Origin: Pseudoneurospora amorphoporcata
Lineage: Eukaryota > Ascomycota > Sordariomycetes > Sordariales > Sordariaceae
Length of the DNA: 64,000 nucleotides
Direction: 5' to 3'
Assembly: GCA_033297205.1 (NCBI GenBank)
Contig: MU859084.1
Span: 62,001 to 126,000 of the forward strand
The notes beneath the pieces are model-generated. The model saw only the letters and a list, made by a program, of their open reading frames with translations, did no database searches and was not told the origin of the DNA. Below, in pieces: positions 31,415-43,177 of this stretch. The stretch's first letter is position 1, and every line of letters starts with the position of its first letter. The position numbers and the translations under genes were made by a program.

Positions 31415-34400
31415 GAACTCTCTGGGTCTTTCGCTTGATGCCACTTCTGGCGTTGCGCACACCGGATCAGCATGATAACTTCTACCCCAAGACGCACTTT
31501 TTGTTCGATTCTTGTCATTTAGTTTACTGAGATATCCCTCTTTTTTTTCTTATTCATCCCCAGCCACCAATATTACAGTCCAGTGTTCCCGACAGCCAGC
31601 TTTTCCAGAGATGCACTCCATACGTTCCAGGGTCCTGCCAATAGTTCACGCATCATCGTGCGTGTGGGTTGTCGCAGCTGCCAACCGATCACTTTTGCTC
31701 TTTCTCTCCCGGTCGAGCGGATTGCAGATCATGATCTTTTCAATTTCTTTACCATGGGAAGCAAATGTGGAAGTCGCGTGGGATTGCTTGCAGTATGGGT
31801 GTCAAGCCAGGTCGTCCGTATGGGCGCCCTCACGACCTGATGGTGTTCAGCTCACCGAATTGGGAAGGTTGGCGCATACTGGATGCAATCTCAATCAACA
31901 CTGCGCTGTCATGTACGTTGCATTTAAGGACATTAAAAGCAGCTGAGTTGGGTGATATTGTATTCTAGTCCACTCTTTTTTTTCTGGAGGAGGAGGGTAA
32001 CTAGATATTCGTCCGTCGAAAAAGCTCGGGGGCTGGGTTTTCTTTCGCAGAGTCCGGTGTTGGGACGTAGCCAACTCTAACGACTGTCGGGTGAGTTGCA
32101 ACCACAGTGAACAGTTTGTTTGTGCCCAACTAATTTCCACCATAGAATACGCTCCTCTACAATGCCACACCGCTTCTACTTCTTCCCAGTCGACAGCATC
32201 CAGTTCCCGCCAACCCATTCTTGTCGATCCAGAAAGTGAATTGTTGTTACCGCGTTTCCTACAAGCAACTTTCTCGGCGTAACCAGTCGGGGCCGAGCTT
32301 AGCTCCTTGCTCCTTGCTCCCTCCTGCTCACTCTGTGAGCGCATCACTTGTCTGTATCTGTCCTTGAGGCAATATGACGTCTGGCCACCGGGCAAGGCCC
32401 CGGTCTCCGCGCCGAGGCGTTCTTGATGGCTGTCAAGGACAGTGAGCAAGTAATTCACAGTACAGCGTCGTTTCCCGGCGGCTTCCCTAGGTGAGCCCTG
32501 CCCAGTAAGCAATCGCTTCACTTGTTGCCTCGCGTTCTTTCCCTGCTTCTGCAACTGTCACAAATGATAACATAATTTACTACCATCGAATCCGCCATGT
32601 TTCTCAACGCGAGGCTTTCTTATCGAAGCATGGGGACCAGTCAGAGCGGGAAGGAAACACGAGAACTAGGTATCTCGGCATCCGCCTCATTCGAGCGGTC
32701 ACCTATCGTCACTTACTTTGTCCTGCCACGCAAGTTAGTTTCGTTGCCTCGCCGGCTTTTGGCCCTTGTAATGATGGAAATCGATCACTCGGTAATTTCA
32801 CAACCAGTCAGCACGATGCTCGCTTCCCTACATGGCGGCTGTGATTCCTTTGGCCTCACACTATCGGTCTATATCCAAGCAAAAGTTGCCACCTTCGGTA
32901 AGGATATTAAGTGAGACATAATGCTGACTTGGTCTACGTTCTTACCGGGACCGGGTTTGGTTGTTGCCGAACCCATGGAAAGCTGGCATTGTAGTTGGTC
33001 ATGTCAAAACTATCTCCGAAGCGGTGCTTCGAATCGGACGATAGTCAGGTCGACAACAACCAAGACAATCCTAATAGGCACCTTGAATTTATCATCACCA
33101 TCCATATTTCACAAAGAGATAGCAATTATCCATTTTCTGACAAGTTAAGGTGACCGTTCTCCCAAATTTCTGGGAGCTACCGTATACGGGACGCACATGT
33201 GGACAAGCTCCTCATTGTTGTTGCCTTACTCATTCCTGGTCGATACTGGGGCTGGGTAAGGGGCTACTCAAGGATGGCTGTAGCTGAACAGATCTAAACA
33301 GCATTACGACTGTAAGTCAAAAAATTCTCTATAGTCCTGATCAAATTTTTGATAGATACAGGGTCGCCGAATCGAAACAGAGGAAAGAAGGAGTCCTATG
33401 CGAAAAATTTCCTAATCAAATATAAAAAGTACCTTCCGCGTGCTCATCTCCCGCAACAAAAGTACTATTCCTACCCATGGTGGTGGCACACATTTTTCAA
33501 AACGGCTGTGGCGGCCAAGCATGGGCCAGAACTATTGTACAGCTCTGTCAGAGCCGTTCATAAAACTTGGTGGAACGGGAAGTCAAATAAGCAATGTGAA
33601 GGGCGCAGTTAGGGAGATCTACGCCACTTGTTGTATTCTCTTAAGCCCCGCAATACTTGTGTTGTGATTGACACGGTTCTAAGAAGGTTGTTTCTATTGT
33701 TCTTCTACAGATGGACATTCCAAGGTTTGGTATGCTGGGCTGACTAGGTAGTTTGATCCGAGGCCGTGGCCATGGGATTATTGACGGAGCCAAGGGGCAT
33801 TCTTGTGCCATCCGATTATTCTTTCATTCAACAACTAGGCAACCCCCGTCTAGGAAACACCCATGGTTGCTCTTCAGCTCGTTCTGATGGGCTGCCAATG
33901 TGGGTACTGCACACTCGACAATGACAACGGAGAGTCAAAGGCACCTTTCTTTTACCAAGCCAGGTACGAGAGACTCGATTCCGCCTTCACCCCTCGCTCT
34001 TGACCCTTCCTTCTCGCACTGGGACGTCGCCTTGACTTTCTGATCAGCCTATCAATATGAGGCACTCAGATTCATGTGCTTCTTATGCCTTTTAGTGGCT
34101 TAGTGTGGGATATGTCCCTTCGTATATGACAAGCGAAACACTGTGGATAAGGTAAAGCCTCTCATCTTTGAATCGTGACTCCCGACTGGGCAGCCATAGC
34201 CTTAGCCCGCGGGCTGTGATGTCCTACTCCTGACGATGGCCAAGGTCTATGCCCTCCCTCATTATGTGAGCCGCTCCGCCGCATCGCCCTACGGTGTTTC
34301 TTTTTGTGAAGGTGATCGATCCCATTCAACTTTCTCTTTCTTCACTGTACACAGGATTATTGGACAATTAGGGCTTACTTATCTTGATTGAAGACGATAC

Positions 34401-35122
34401 ATTGTTCTTCAGGGGTTTGCAAATCATTTCAACATTCAACCCTCCACCCAAAACCAGTAAGCTTGCGGGAACATCCGTCTCACATTACAGACACTCGCCA
34501 GCTTTTTACGTTTCAACAGTCAGATCACACTGGTGGTTGCCTTATCTGCCTTCTCACCTTGTAGTCCGAGCTCTCAACAACTGAACATTAAGAGACAAAT
34601 GTCGATGGAACGATGAAACAAATAGTGCAGGCTGGCAGTTTTCAGGTATCCTGTACCGTGGTGATGCTATTGTCGAACACACATTCTCCTCCCAACAAAG
34701 CTCAACAGCCCGATCCAAGCGTTCACACGTTCTTTTGGTCGGGGCAGTCCTATCGGAGTAGTTCCTTAACGGGCTTTTGACAGGCAGCCCTCATCGTGGC
34801 GTTATCGAAGACCACTAAGCAAGAGGCGGTAAGAAGTACACATCGAGCTGCCGTCACAAGATGATTCACACTTCCCGACGACGTCTGTGAAACATCAACA
34901 CAAACGCTGGCACTGCTAGAATGTTCCCTATTTTCTTTCTCCGTCACAGGATTATCTTATTATTATTTAAAGGCCCCATTTCTCGAATCCAACACACTCC
35001 GCTTCAAAGTTTCCTTCTTCTTTCATCTGCACAGAAAGGCACCATCAACAAGGGTCCTACTTGTTTTACCAAACCCAAACTAAGAGGCGGTCATATACTG
35101 GCATCTATGCTCCCGAAGCAAT
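31415..35122. other. Intergenic; nothing recognised
   Basis: About 3.7 kb with only short, overlapping open frames. None has a domain or an exon structure that I can support. Confidence 0.4.
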
Positions 35123-35831
35123 ATGTTTACTTCTTTGCAACACCAGGGCTCGGACTCATCCGCTACACCCAATATCTCAGCCGTGGCCATCGATGACCTT
35201 GAAATCACTGACGAGCATATTCGCGGTGCTTCGTCCGAAAGTGCATCGCTCCGAGGGACTCACACAGCATATCATCCCGAAAGGGATGAAGAAAATAATC
35301 GGCTGTCCCAGACATCCGATTCCTTAAATACCGCTGGAAGGGAGCCTCCAAGGCAAGCACAAGTCTTATTCCATTTTACCAGGATGTCGCTTGCTGATAT
35401 CTATGTGTAGCCTCTCCATTACGTCCAGCATGTCACCGAACGCATCAGCCACTGAAGGTACTCCGATGAATAACTTATCCGAGTCCACAGCAAGAGCTGC
35501 GAGAACGACCACATACGTTACCGAATCTCAGGCCTGGTACTCCCGCCTTCGCCCCGTCGAGTCAAACAATGGGATTGATACTATACACAGACTGCAAGAA
35601 GTGGCAGCACGACTCGCCCCTATCTCAGCGTCACTGGAAGGGCTGTCTCCCCAGCGGGATGATACTAGAACTGGAGCATCCGTTTTATACCCTATTCGAA
35701 TCAGAGAGAGTATGGACATGCTGGTTGGCGAGACGTCCGAAGATGACGGCGTAGAAGATATTTCCGTGGAGGAAGGTGGCTGGGTCACCTTCTTGGACAC
35801 TCAACCGTGGGATAATATTAGACAACAGTGA
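35123..35831 (+). CDS. Hypothetical protein, two exons with a GC-AG intron
   Basis: I do not recognise this protein. An ATG at 35123 opens a frame to 35352; a 58-nt intron with donor GCAAGC, a TGCTGAT branch-like site and acceptor TGTAG would join it in frame to 35411-35831, giving 216 residues. Each part alone is open for about 90 to 145 codons. The product is hydrophilic, rich in Ser, Thr and acidic residues (AIDDLEITDEHIRG, SEDDGVEDISVEEGG), with no signal peptide or membrane segment. The frame match across the intron has a one-in-three chance of arising randomly, so the model is tentative. It is followed 890 bp later by the RNA cyclase gene on the same strand. A further open stretch near 36031-36321 could be another exon or a separate small gene. 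Confidence 0.45.
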
Positions 35832-36720
35832 ACAAACCTGAAGTGTAATATGGATCGATACTGGGACATCATCAAGGCATGAATTCAATAGATCAGATAT
35901 TTGAACTTTCCAAAACGTCGCAGCGCTACGATGTTTTGTCATGTGATATACCCTCTGCTTTGGTCCCATGATTGCCGGGTGAAGTGTGTGCTGAGTACTT
36001 CTGCCTTTTTCGATCTGTCATTGCCAGTCCTTGGATGGCTTGTCCGAGGCCATCGCTTCAATCGGCCACCTGTATTTGGTCATCGATTGCTTGTACCATC
36101 CCGCTTCCGTGGCAACCGACTTCGAGGTCGAACATCAGACTCTGCAAGAAGCAGCATTGCTAAAAGCCAAGCCGCATGACCCAGGCTTTTTCCGCCCCTC
36201 CTCACCTCGTCACCTTGTGTTTGAATGGTACCGCGCCACAAACCGTCGTTGGAACCTTACAAAAACAATTAACCCCGAACCCGTACTACCATCATCCCAT
36301 AGCACCCATTCAAACCTTTGACTCACCTCGCCGAAAACCTTTTCCGTCATCACATTCACATCACAACCCGAGTCCGGTTCATTTGATCATTTCCTTCACC
36401 GGTTGATACTAATTTTTCAGTTGCACGAGCGTTGAAAACCTTGGTTGGATGCAGCCTACATCCTCCCGTCTTTCACCTACAAATCGCGCGCGGGTAATTT
36501 CTTTTCTCCCACCCCGAAATTTCACAACAACACCTTTTGCCCCACTCGAAATTTGAAGTTTGCAAAAGGAAGACACATTCAATCGCCCTCCGGGTTCTTT
36601 TCTTCCTCTTTTCAAACCATATCCAGCATCAACTGAGGAAACCAACCTCAGTCCGAACTCACATCTACTGCGAACGCAAGCAGAATCGATACCGCCTGCG
36701 ACAGCGACTAGATACCAGCC

Positions 36721-38385
36721 ATGGCGCAACCCTCCAGCAATCCCACTTGTTCTGGGACGGCAAATATCATCTTGCGCTCAAGTGAAGATGACCCAGAGCA
36801 CATGTTGCCCCATCAGCGAAAGGCAGCCATGAAGAAGTTGAAAGCGGCGCGATCGATTCTCGAAATTGATGGCAGAACAGGCGAGGGAGGTGGACAGCTG
36901 GTCCGCATAGCATGCGCGATTGCTTCCGTTATCACTCAGCCTCTTCGCATCACCAACATAAGGGGAAACCGCGATCGCGGCGGAGGTTCGTAGTTTTCTC
37001 TTGCTCTTTCCCCGCTCCTTCCCTTTGTGAGGCGCGGTTCAGAACAAGTTCACCCGTGGCTCAGCGCCCAAAGCAGTCTTTAAACCGGGGCAACCACCCG
37101 CTTTCTCGGACAGTAACTGACAAAGATCACAGGACTCAAAGCTCAACACGTAGCTTCCATCGAATGGCTCGCTCGCGTAACCGATGCTGAAGTTAACGGC
37201 CTTACCGTCGGTAGCACCACCCTCGAGTTCAAGCCACGGGAAAGCCCTGCAACTTCCAAGCTCTTCACCGGCATCCATGACCGCACTGTCAAGATTGCTG
37301 CCGATTCCGCCGCGGCAAGCACCTTGCTCATCTTCCAAGCAATTTTCCCCTTCCTCCTCTTTGCCGGCGGAAATACGGGCAAGAGACAAGATCACCCTGA
37401 ACACATCGATGTGGAGATTTCCGGCGGCACCAACGTCTCCTTTTCCCCCTCTTACGAATACCTGGACCAAGTCCTCCTACCCAACCTCGAGCAAGCATTC
37501 GGCATTGTCGTGGAGCGCAAGCTCAAGACACGCGGCTGGAATCTCGGAAAGATGCAGCGCGGTACCGTGGCCTTCCGTGTTCACCCCATTCGAGTCGGCG
37601 ATTCACTGCGCCTCCGGAACCCGACAGCCTGCACCATGAAGGGCAGAAACAGACAAGGCGAGGATTTCGACCTTGAAGCCATCGACGTCTCCATCGTTGC
37701 ACCGACAGACATGCACGGATCTCTCTCCCAGGCACTAGTCCAAAACCTAGGCGACCTTTTCCCCGACGTGGAAGTCATCTTCAAGCCGATGGAGGACAGC
37801 GGGGCCAACTCGCGCATCTACGTGCTTGTCGTCGCGCGCTCGTGGCCATCGGACGACGAAGGAGCCGGCGCCGGCGCCGTTTTGAGGTGGGGTAGGGACA
37901 TCCTTACGTCGATGCCGAAAGCAGCCAACTCAAAGAGAGGCAAGAACAAGGGCGACAACGGCTCGTCATCGCACGCAGGAACCGGAGGGATGGCATCCAT
38001 GAGCGAGAGCGTGGCAACCAAGGTTGCCAGAGCGTTATACGACGAAGTTTCTACCGGTGGCGTGGTAGACGAGTTCCTTCAGGACCAGCTGGTCATCTTC
38101 CAGGCACTGGCGAACGGGCTTTCGGCCTTCCCTCGTGGCAACAGCGATCCGGCCGACGATAATATCTCGGGACCGGGCATCGAGGAGGCCATGGCGGCGC
38201 TGGACCTCACCGATGAGAATGCCACGCAAGGACTGCGGAAGGATAAGACTGCCGAGCCATTCGGCGAGGGCACTCTCCACGCAAAGACCGCACGCTGGAT
38301 GGTCAGCGAGCTTTTGCCCAACGTCAAGTTCTACAACAAGGGCAAAGTCTGCGAGGGCGTCGGCTTCGCCGTCGAGAAGCCGTAA
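36721..38385 (+). CDS. RNA 3'-terminal phosphate cyclase (RtcA-like)
   Basis: Exons 36721-36985 and 37133-38385 encode 505 residues. The intron has donor GTTCGT and acceptor ATCACAG and restores GNRDRGGG|LKAQHVASIEWLARVT. The core motifs are EIDGRTGEGGGQLVRIACAIA near residue 40-60, RPRESPATSK-like substrate loop, VEISGGTNVSFSPSYEYLDQV, ERRLKTRGW-like (VERKLKTRGWNLGKMQRG), and TLHAKTARWMVSELLP near the C-terminus with the histidine that corresponds to the adenylated His of RtcA. These enzymes turn a 3'-phosphate of RNA into a 2',3'-cyclic phosphate using ATP. The presence of the His favours the active RtcA class over the inactive Rcl1 class. Two Gly/Asn/Lys-rich loops (about 370-415 and 445-470) are insertions relative to the ~340-residue bacterial enzyme. 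The leader is pyrimidine-rich. Confidence 0.9.
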
Positions 38386-39344
38386 ACCTGGAGCCTAACT
38401 CATTCACTTCGTTTGGGCCGAGTGTCGTGGCCTCAACGGTCGGTCGATATCTTCTCCCTGTCAGGACCTGGCAATCCGACAAGATGACCATGACACACAG
38501 CACAACGATAGGCACCACCATTATTCAGAAGGTAGAGGGCGTTTCCACTCGATGGATCATGACAGTCTGGCAACCAGACAATAGGCCAAGTAGCGGAATC
38601 CAACTTGCTTTGCTGAGATATTATGGGGTACGCGACTCCGACATGCCATTGGGGCACATGTACTGCATTCTCGATGTTTGTTCTTCTCTTTTTTTCTGTT
38701 GACATATTTGATTTTGTTACCTTTTCGAAGTGAAAGTGCACTTCTACCACTGATCTTGCCTCAATGATTTGCACTCTTGTCCAAGTACTCTCCTCAAAGA
38801 AGTTGTCTTTGTGGGAGTTGTTGCTCCTCTAAGTTGGTTGCTTGGAGGAACCTCTACCACCCCACCAAAGGTTGTCTTCAAGAAAGCAAACCAAGTACAA
38901 TCTTCTTAAGGAGGCCTTCGTTGCTGGAGATAAGTCGTTCGCCTTTGCGCCGTCGGCTAGTCACGACAGCACAAGCAGCGACATTTAGAAGAGGGATCTC
39001 GACGTCTGCAAACAGGAAGGTAGCGCCTTCAGAGCGACTCTTTTGCCCCATCATCTTCCCGTCGTTCTTTGAACATTCTCTTGTCCAGGTCTTGGCAGAT
39101 ACCTCATTCAACACGACAACCAAGATAGTCGCAGATACGATCATGGTCAAACTGCCAATCAGTGCGGCAGCACGCGCAAGGTATTGCGCTTAAAGGACCT
39201 CTATCAATATGCATTTGACTCCAAGCCGCCCTTTTTCAAGTTCTCCATGGTCTCAGTGTGATGTGACTTTTGGGCGCCGGCAACTAAAATGACCCAAGTA
39301 TGACTTTTAAAATGGTATCGTACTTTTTCCGAGGCCAAAGAGTT
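38386..39344. other. Convergent intergenic region
   Basis: This lies between the 3' ends of the RNA cyclase (plus) and the TcdA-type gene (minus). A 138-codon plus-strand frame at 38777-39193 has a basic, hydroxyl-rich stretch but no recognisable domain, so I do not call it a gene. Confidence 0.45.
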
Positions 39345-41024
39345 TTACCTGTACTTCTCATACAGCTTGATCTCATCTTGCCTCTTCGCCACCTTCTCAA
39401 TAACCTCAGCATCGTAGAGCTCCTCCAGTGTCTTCTCGCCCAGCAACACCTCCTTCTGGTGTCTGGCCGCCTCATCCTTGGTCATGCAGACGAGCTCCGA
39501 CAGCTTCAGATCCGACGACTTTTGCTCGTCCGCACCCTCGCCGATCCTGATGAGGATGTCCCGGGTTGGCTTCTGCCACCTGATCAAAACAAGCTTGGTG
39601 GGGATGCCTGTGATGGCGCTCTTGGCTTTGTAGATGTCTTCGACGAGGAACGAGACCTCGCCCTGCTGGATGGGCACCTTCAGCCCGATGCAGATCTCGC
39701 GGGGGCCGCCGGTCACGGCGCGGATGATTTTTTCCTCGCTGGCCTGGACGAAGGCTTGGATGGCATCGTACATCTTGTCGCGGCCCTTTTGGGGGATGTA
39801 GTCGAGGGGATAACCTGAGAGGGGAAAAGTTTGTAAGCCACAGGAACTTCGTCATAAAGGGATAGCTTACGACTTACCAGAGATCTTGAGAATGACATGG
39901 TTCGCAACAGTATATCCAAAAACAGCCGGCATGGTTCCCAGCACAGGCAGGATACGCACGCGGAAATCTGGCAGAGCCGCCAAGTCACCCACATCGCCCT
40001 TCTTGAACTCATCCTCGGGCAGCGGCAGCAGCGCCGCCTTGCCTTCGCCCATCTTCTCCGTCGAGTACACCACGGGAATGCCGCTGGTGACACCGAGCAG
40101 CTTCAGGCGACGCCTAGTAGCGCGCGAAAGCCCGTCGTCTGTGCTGGTGCCAATATCACCGACCATGATCCTCGTGGGATCGCTCTTGGTGCCGGCGCCC
40201 ATGGACGAGATAACGGGCAGGTTGTTGTCAAAGCAGTACTTGAGCAGCTCGACCTTGGAGTCGATGTTATCAATGGCATCGATGACGAAGTCAGGCATCT
40301 GCCCGTCCTTCTCCCACGCACCGAGCAGCTCCGGAGCGACGCTGCCGTCGAACTTTTGCAGCCGCAGGTCGAACCGCACCCACGGCGTGATGGCGATCAG
40401 CCGGCGCTGCAGGCATTGCACCTTGGGCAGGCCGACGTCGGCGAGCGTGGCGACGGCGTGGCGGTTCAGAGATGAGAGAGTGACCTGGTCGAAATCAATA
40501 AGGCGCAGCTTGGAGACGCCGGAGCGGGCAAGCGTGGTGGCGGCGTGCGAGCCGACGCCGCCGCAGCCGACAATGACGACGAAGGCGTTGCGCAGTTTGG
40601 CGAGCCCTTCGTCCCCGAGGAAGACGCGGTTGCGGGCGAGTTGCTCGAGAATCAGTTCGTCGTCGAAGTCGCCGTTCTGTGCCCGATCGGCGAGCGCTTG
40701 GTTGTGTTCATCTTCGCGGTCGAGCTTGGGAACGGGGCCTTGGCGGGTTACCTGGAAGACAAGCAAGCAGTGAATCATTAGACTATGCCTTCAGTGGGTA
40801 TGTGGATGGTCTGGATGATGGGAGATGTAGCATACATTCTGCAATTCGGGCTCGGCATCGCCAGCTGGGTTGGGAATGGACTTCTTTAGACGATTGAGGC
40901 GCTCGCCATGGCGGGATTGCTGGTAGCCGTAGATTGCGCTAGCAGTAACAGCCGCAGAAGCGAGGGCAACTGTCGCAAGCTGGAGCTTCGATTGATTTGT
41001 GGAATTGGATAGGAAGGAAGACAT
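39345..41024 (-). CDS. tcd: tRNA threonylcarbamoyladenosine dehydratase (TcdA/Tcd family)
   Basis: Three exons on the minus strand, 41024-40836, 40751-39878 and 39814-39345, give 510 residues. The joins read ELQN|VTRQG and KISG|YPLDYIPQKG. A hydrophobic segment at about 15-34 (LQLATVALASAAVTASAIYGY) looks like an N-terminal membrane anchor; yeast Tcd1 and Tcd2 sit on the mitochondrial outer membrane. The E1-like ATP-binding domain follows: RNRVFLGDEGLAKLRNAFVVIVGCGGVGSHAATTLARSG, LIDFDQVTLSSLNRHAVA, DFVIDAIDNIDSKVELLKYC and SSMGAGTKSDPTRI. These enzymes dehydrate t6A at position 37 of ANN-decoding tRNAs to the cyclic form ct6A. The C-terminal 150 residues form the family's second half. The final codons are followed at once by GGTAAAA, so an extra 3' exon is possible but not needed. 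Confidence 0.92.
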
Positions 41025-41409
41025 GATGGGTTATGGGTGTCTCATCGGTCGAGACTCGGATTATCGGTATATCGTGAGCCGATCAACAGCTTCAGTGATG
41101 AATGAGGCCGTCTCGTTATCGTGACCTTATCGCGCCATATTTCCCCCGAAAATTTGGAACCTCGACGTCATCCCGATTCTGCTATGCCAAGCGCCAAGCG
41201 CCAGGAAAAGCGGAGAATCCCTTCATGCCTGCCGGGACGGGAATAGTCAGGGGGTCGGCCGACCGAGGTTCTCTTTAGCTCTTGGCATCTTCAGCCCCAC
41301 TTTGGACCATTGTCGTGGAGACATCCGCGGACAACAACATCACCATTTCTATTTATCTCGGGGATCTCCACAATTCCGAACGCGAATACGGATAAAAACC
41401 CCTTATCAC

Positions 41410-41646
41410 TTACACATGCTCCATGAAGCTCGGTTGCGGTTTCCCCCAGGTCGTGATGAAGTGGACAACACCAGGAGGAGTCGGTCTGTCACCCCCAACA
41501 AACCGATTATCATATGTTGTGCTACGGTCCAGATTCACCTCCTCTCCTCCATCTGACACGAGGACGGCCGCCGAAGCGGAGAGAGTAACATCAAAGGAAG
41601 GGGCGGCCAGGTCGACGATTCTTACTGAGGCTCCGTAAGCCACCAT
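41410..41646 (-). CDS. Possible small protein (78 aa), divergent from the dehydrogenase
   Basis: An ATG-started frame of 78 codons with no recognised domain. Its composition (MVAYGASVRIVDLAAPSFDV..., then a Gly/Asp/Arg-rich part and VVHFITTWGKPQ) and its largely G/C-ending codons resemble coding sequence more than the neighbouring frames do. There is no signal peptide. It could equally be a chance frame in the dehydrogenase promoter. Confidence 0.25.
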   Translation of the reverse strand: MVAYGASVRIVDLAAPSFDVTLSASAAVLVSDGGEEVNLDRSTTYDNRFVGGDRPTPPGVVHFITTWGKPQPSFMEHV

Positions 41647-41994
41647 GAAGCAGCTCTGCTCTTAAGCTCAAGAGCTAGCAGCTAGAACTACAGCATCATC
41701 ATGTAACCCTGAGCGTATTCGTTCATCACTCAAGATCCACCATCCACAATTGCCAAACCCCACGGACCCGGCAGGTTTACGACGGCATCGGTGAGGTGTG
41801 TTGCCACCTCAGCCTGTAGTATAAGGATGTGCCGATGTCCTCTCCTTGCTCGACGTCTTTCTTCATATCATTAACTGCTTTCTTATAGCGATCACCGCAT
41901 TTATACATCACAGGTTGGTAGCTGCGCAGACCGTCTCTGTCACTCACCAAGACTAACTTTCTTGACAGCTCCTAATACATCGCTCCAGCACAAT

Positions 41995-42783
41995 ATGGCT
42001 TCCGCTCAGGGCAAGACTGTTCTCATTACCGGCGCCGCCGGTGGTCTCGGCAAGGTGATTGCTGAGACCTTCCTCACCGCTGGTGCCAACGTTGTCATCT
42101 GCGACGTCAACCAGCAGCGTATCTCGGCTGTCGAGGAGGATTGGACCAAGATCTATGCCGACCGCTTTCTCACCAAGCAAACCGACGTGTCCAACGAGGC
42201 TGCAGTTCAAGAGCTCATCGACGCTTCCGTCGCCAAGTTCGGCCGCCTGGACGTTCTCGTCAACAACGCCGCCATCATGGACGACTTCTCCCCGGCTGGC
42301 GACTGCTCCAAGGAGCTCTGGGACCGCGTCCTGGCCATCAACCTCACCGGTTCTTTCCTTACCACCAAGGCGGCCGTGAAGCAGCTCGAGAAGCAGGAGC
42401 AACCCGGTGGCGTCATCGTCAACATCGGCTCCAACGCCGGCTACATGGGCTTCGAGGCCGGCGTCGCCTACACCGCTTCCAAGCACGGCGTCATGGCGCT
42501 GACCAAGAACACGGCCGGCTTCTACGCCGACAAGGGCATCTACTGCATGTCTCTGCTGCTGGGCGGCCTGGCCGGCACCAACATTTTCGATTCCTTTGCC
42601 AAGGGCATGCACATGGAGATGTATCAGAAGGTCATGGCCAGTGGTTCCCCCTTTGAGCCGGGCAAGAACGATACTCCTCTGGAGTCCATTGCCAAGTACT
42701 GCCTGTTCCTGTCGCAGAGCGATATTGCGCCCGTGTCGAACGGTTCTTGCGTCCTGTTCAATAGGAATTGGCCTGTGGCATAA
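41995..42783 (+). CDS. Short-chain dehydrogenase/reductase (SDR)
   Basis: An intronless coding region of 262 residues starting at the ATG in CAATATGGCTTCC. The frame upstream lacks another ATG, and a TTGACAG just upstream could be the acceptor of a leader intron. It has the classical SDR features: TGAAGGLGKVIAETF near residue 12-26 (NAD(P) binding), CDVNQQ after the second strand (an Asp there favours NAD), VNNAAIM, NLTGSF, NIGSNAGYMGF with the catalytic Ser and AYTASKHGVMAL with Tyr-x-x-x-Lys. The GGLAGTN segment follows, where many SDRs have PGxxxT. The substrate is unknown; no neighbouring pathway genes help. Third positions are strongly C-ended, suggesting good expression. Confidence 0.9.
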   Translation: MASAQGKTVLITGAAGGLGKVIAETFLTAGANVVICDVNQQRISAVEEDWTKIYADRFLTKQTDVSNEAAVQELIDASVAKFGRLDVLVNNAAIMDDFSPAGDCSKELWDRVLAINLTGSFLTTKAAVKQLEKQEQPGGVIVNIGSNAGYMGFEAGVAYTASKHGVMALTKNTAGFYADKGIYCMSLLLGGLAGTNIFDSFAKGMHMEMYQKVMASGSPFEPGKNDTPLESIAKYCLFLSQSDIAPVSNGSCVLFNRNWPVA

Positions 42784-43060
42784 GGTGTTTGTGGAGGTTG
42801 TTGGAGGAGAGTTCATCAAGGGATGGTTAGAAGGAATTAAGTGTCATATTACAAGGCCACATTAAAAAGGTCTCAAATAAATACCCAGAAGCGACGCAAT
42901 CCACCCCGTACCTTCCTTCACTGAGTGAAAACATTATCGGACGAAACCTCGAACGCGTAGTGACTTGGCGATAATTCTGCCGTGGTAGTGGCGGTTTGTG
43001 CATACCAACATGGATCCTGTGCGTGGGTATATAGGTGCAAGTTTTTGTAGTCTAATTCAT

Positions 43061-43177
43061 GGCCCGTTAACTTAACTGGGAGAGCAGGTGGAAGTCGGGT
43101 TAATAGCCCGGTGTTACTGGCAACTGGCAACAGAAATCGCCGTTAGTTGGTAAGAGGTTCGATTCCTGTGCGGGCCA
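43061..43177 (+). tRNA. tRNA-like gene or tRNA pseudogene (117 nt)
   Basis: The ends GGCCCGT (43061-43067) and GCGGGCC (43170-43176) pair over 7 bp (one G-U), followed by an A discriminator. An A box is present at 43068-43079 (TAACTTAACTGG, one difference from consensus) and a perfect B box at 43156-43166 (GGTTCGATTCC). The T stem has one G-G mismatch. The middle is odd: an anticodon stem GGTGG/TCGCC is possible around an insert, but the loop lacks the usual U33. A strong hairpin CGGGTTAATAGCCCG (43098-43112) lies inside the presumed intron. I cannot assign an anticodon. It may be an intron-bearing tRNA gene or a decayed copy. Confidence 0.4.

Noticed and set aside
38777..39193. 138-codon plus-strand frame with a presequence-like basic stretch
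   Set aside because: It lies in a convergent 3' region and shows no domain; the composition alone is not enough.
39886..40773. 295-codon plus-strand frame opposite the TcdA-type gene
   Set aside because: It is the antisense shadow of the E1-like domain; the minus strand has the motifs and clean introns.
41953..42819. 288-codon minus-strand frame opposite the SDR gene
   Set aside because: Antisense shadow caused by C-ended codons in the dehydrogenase; no domain of its own.
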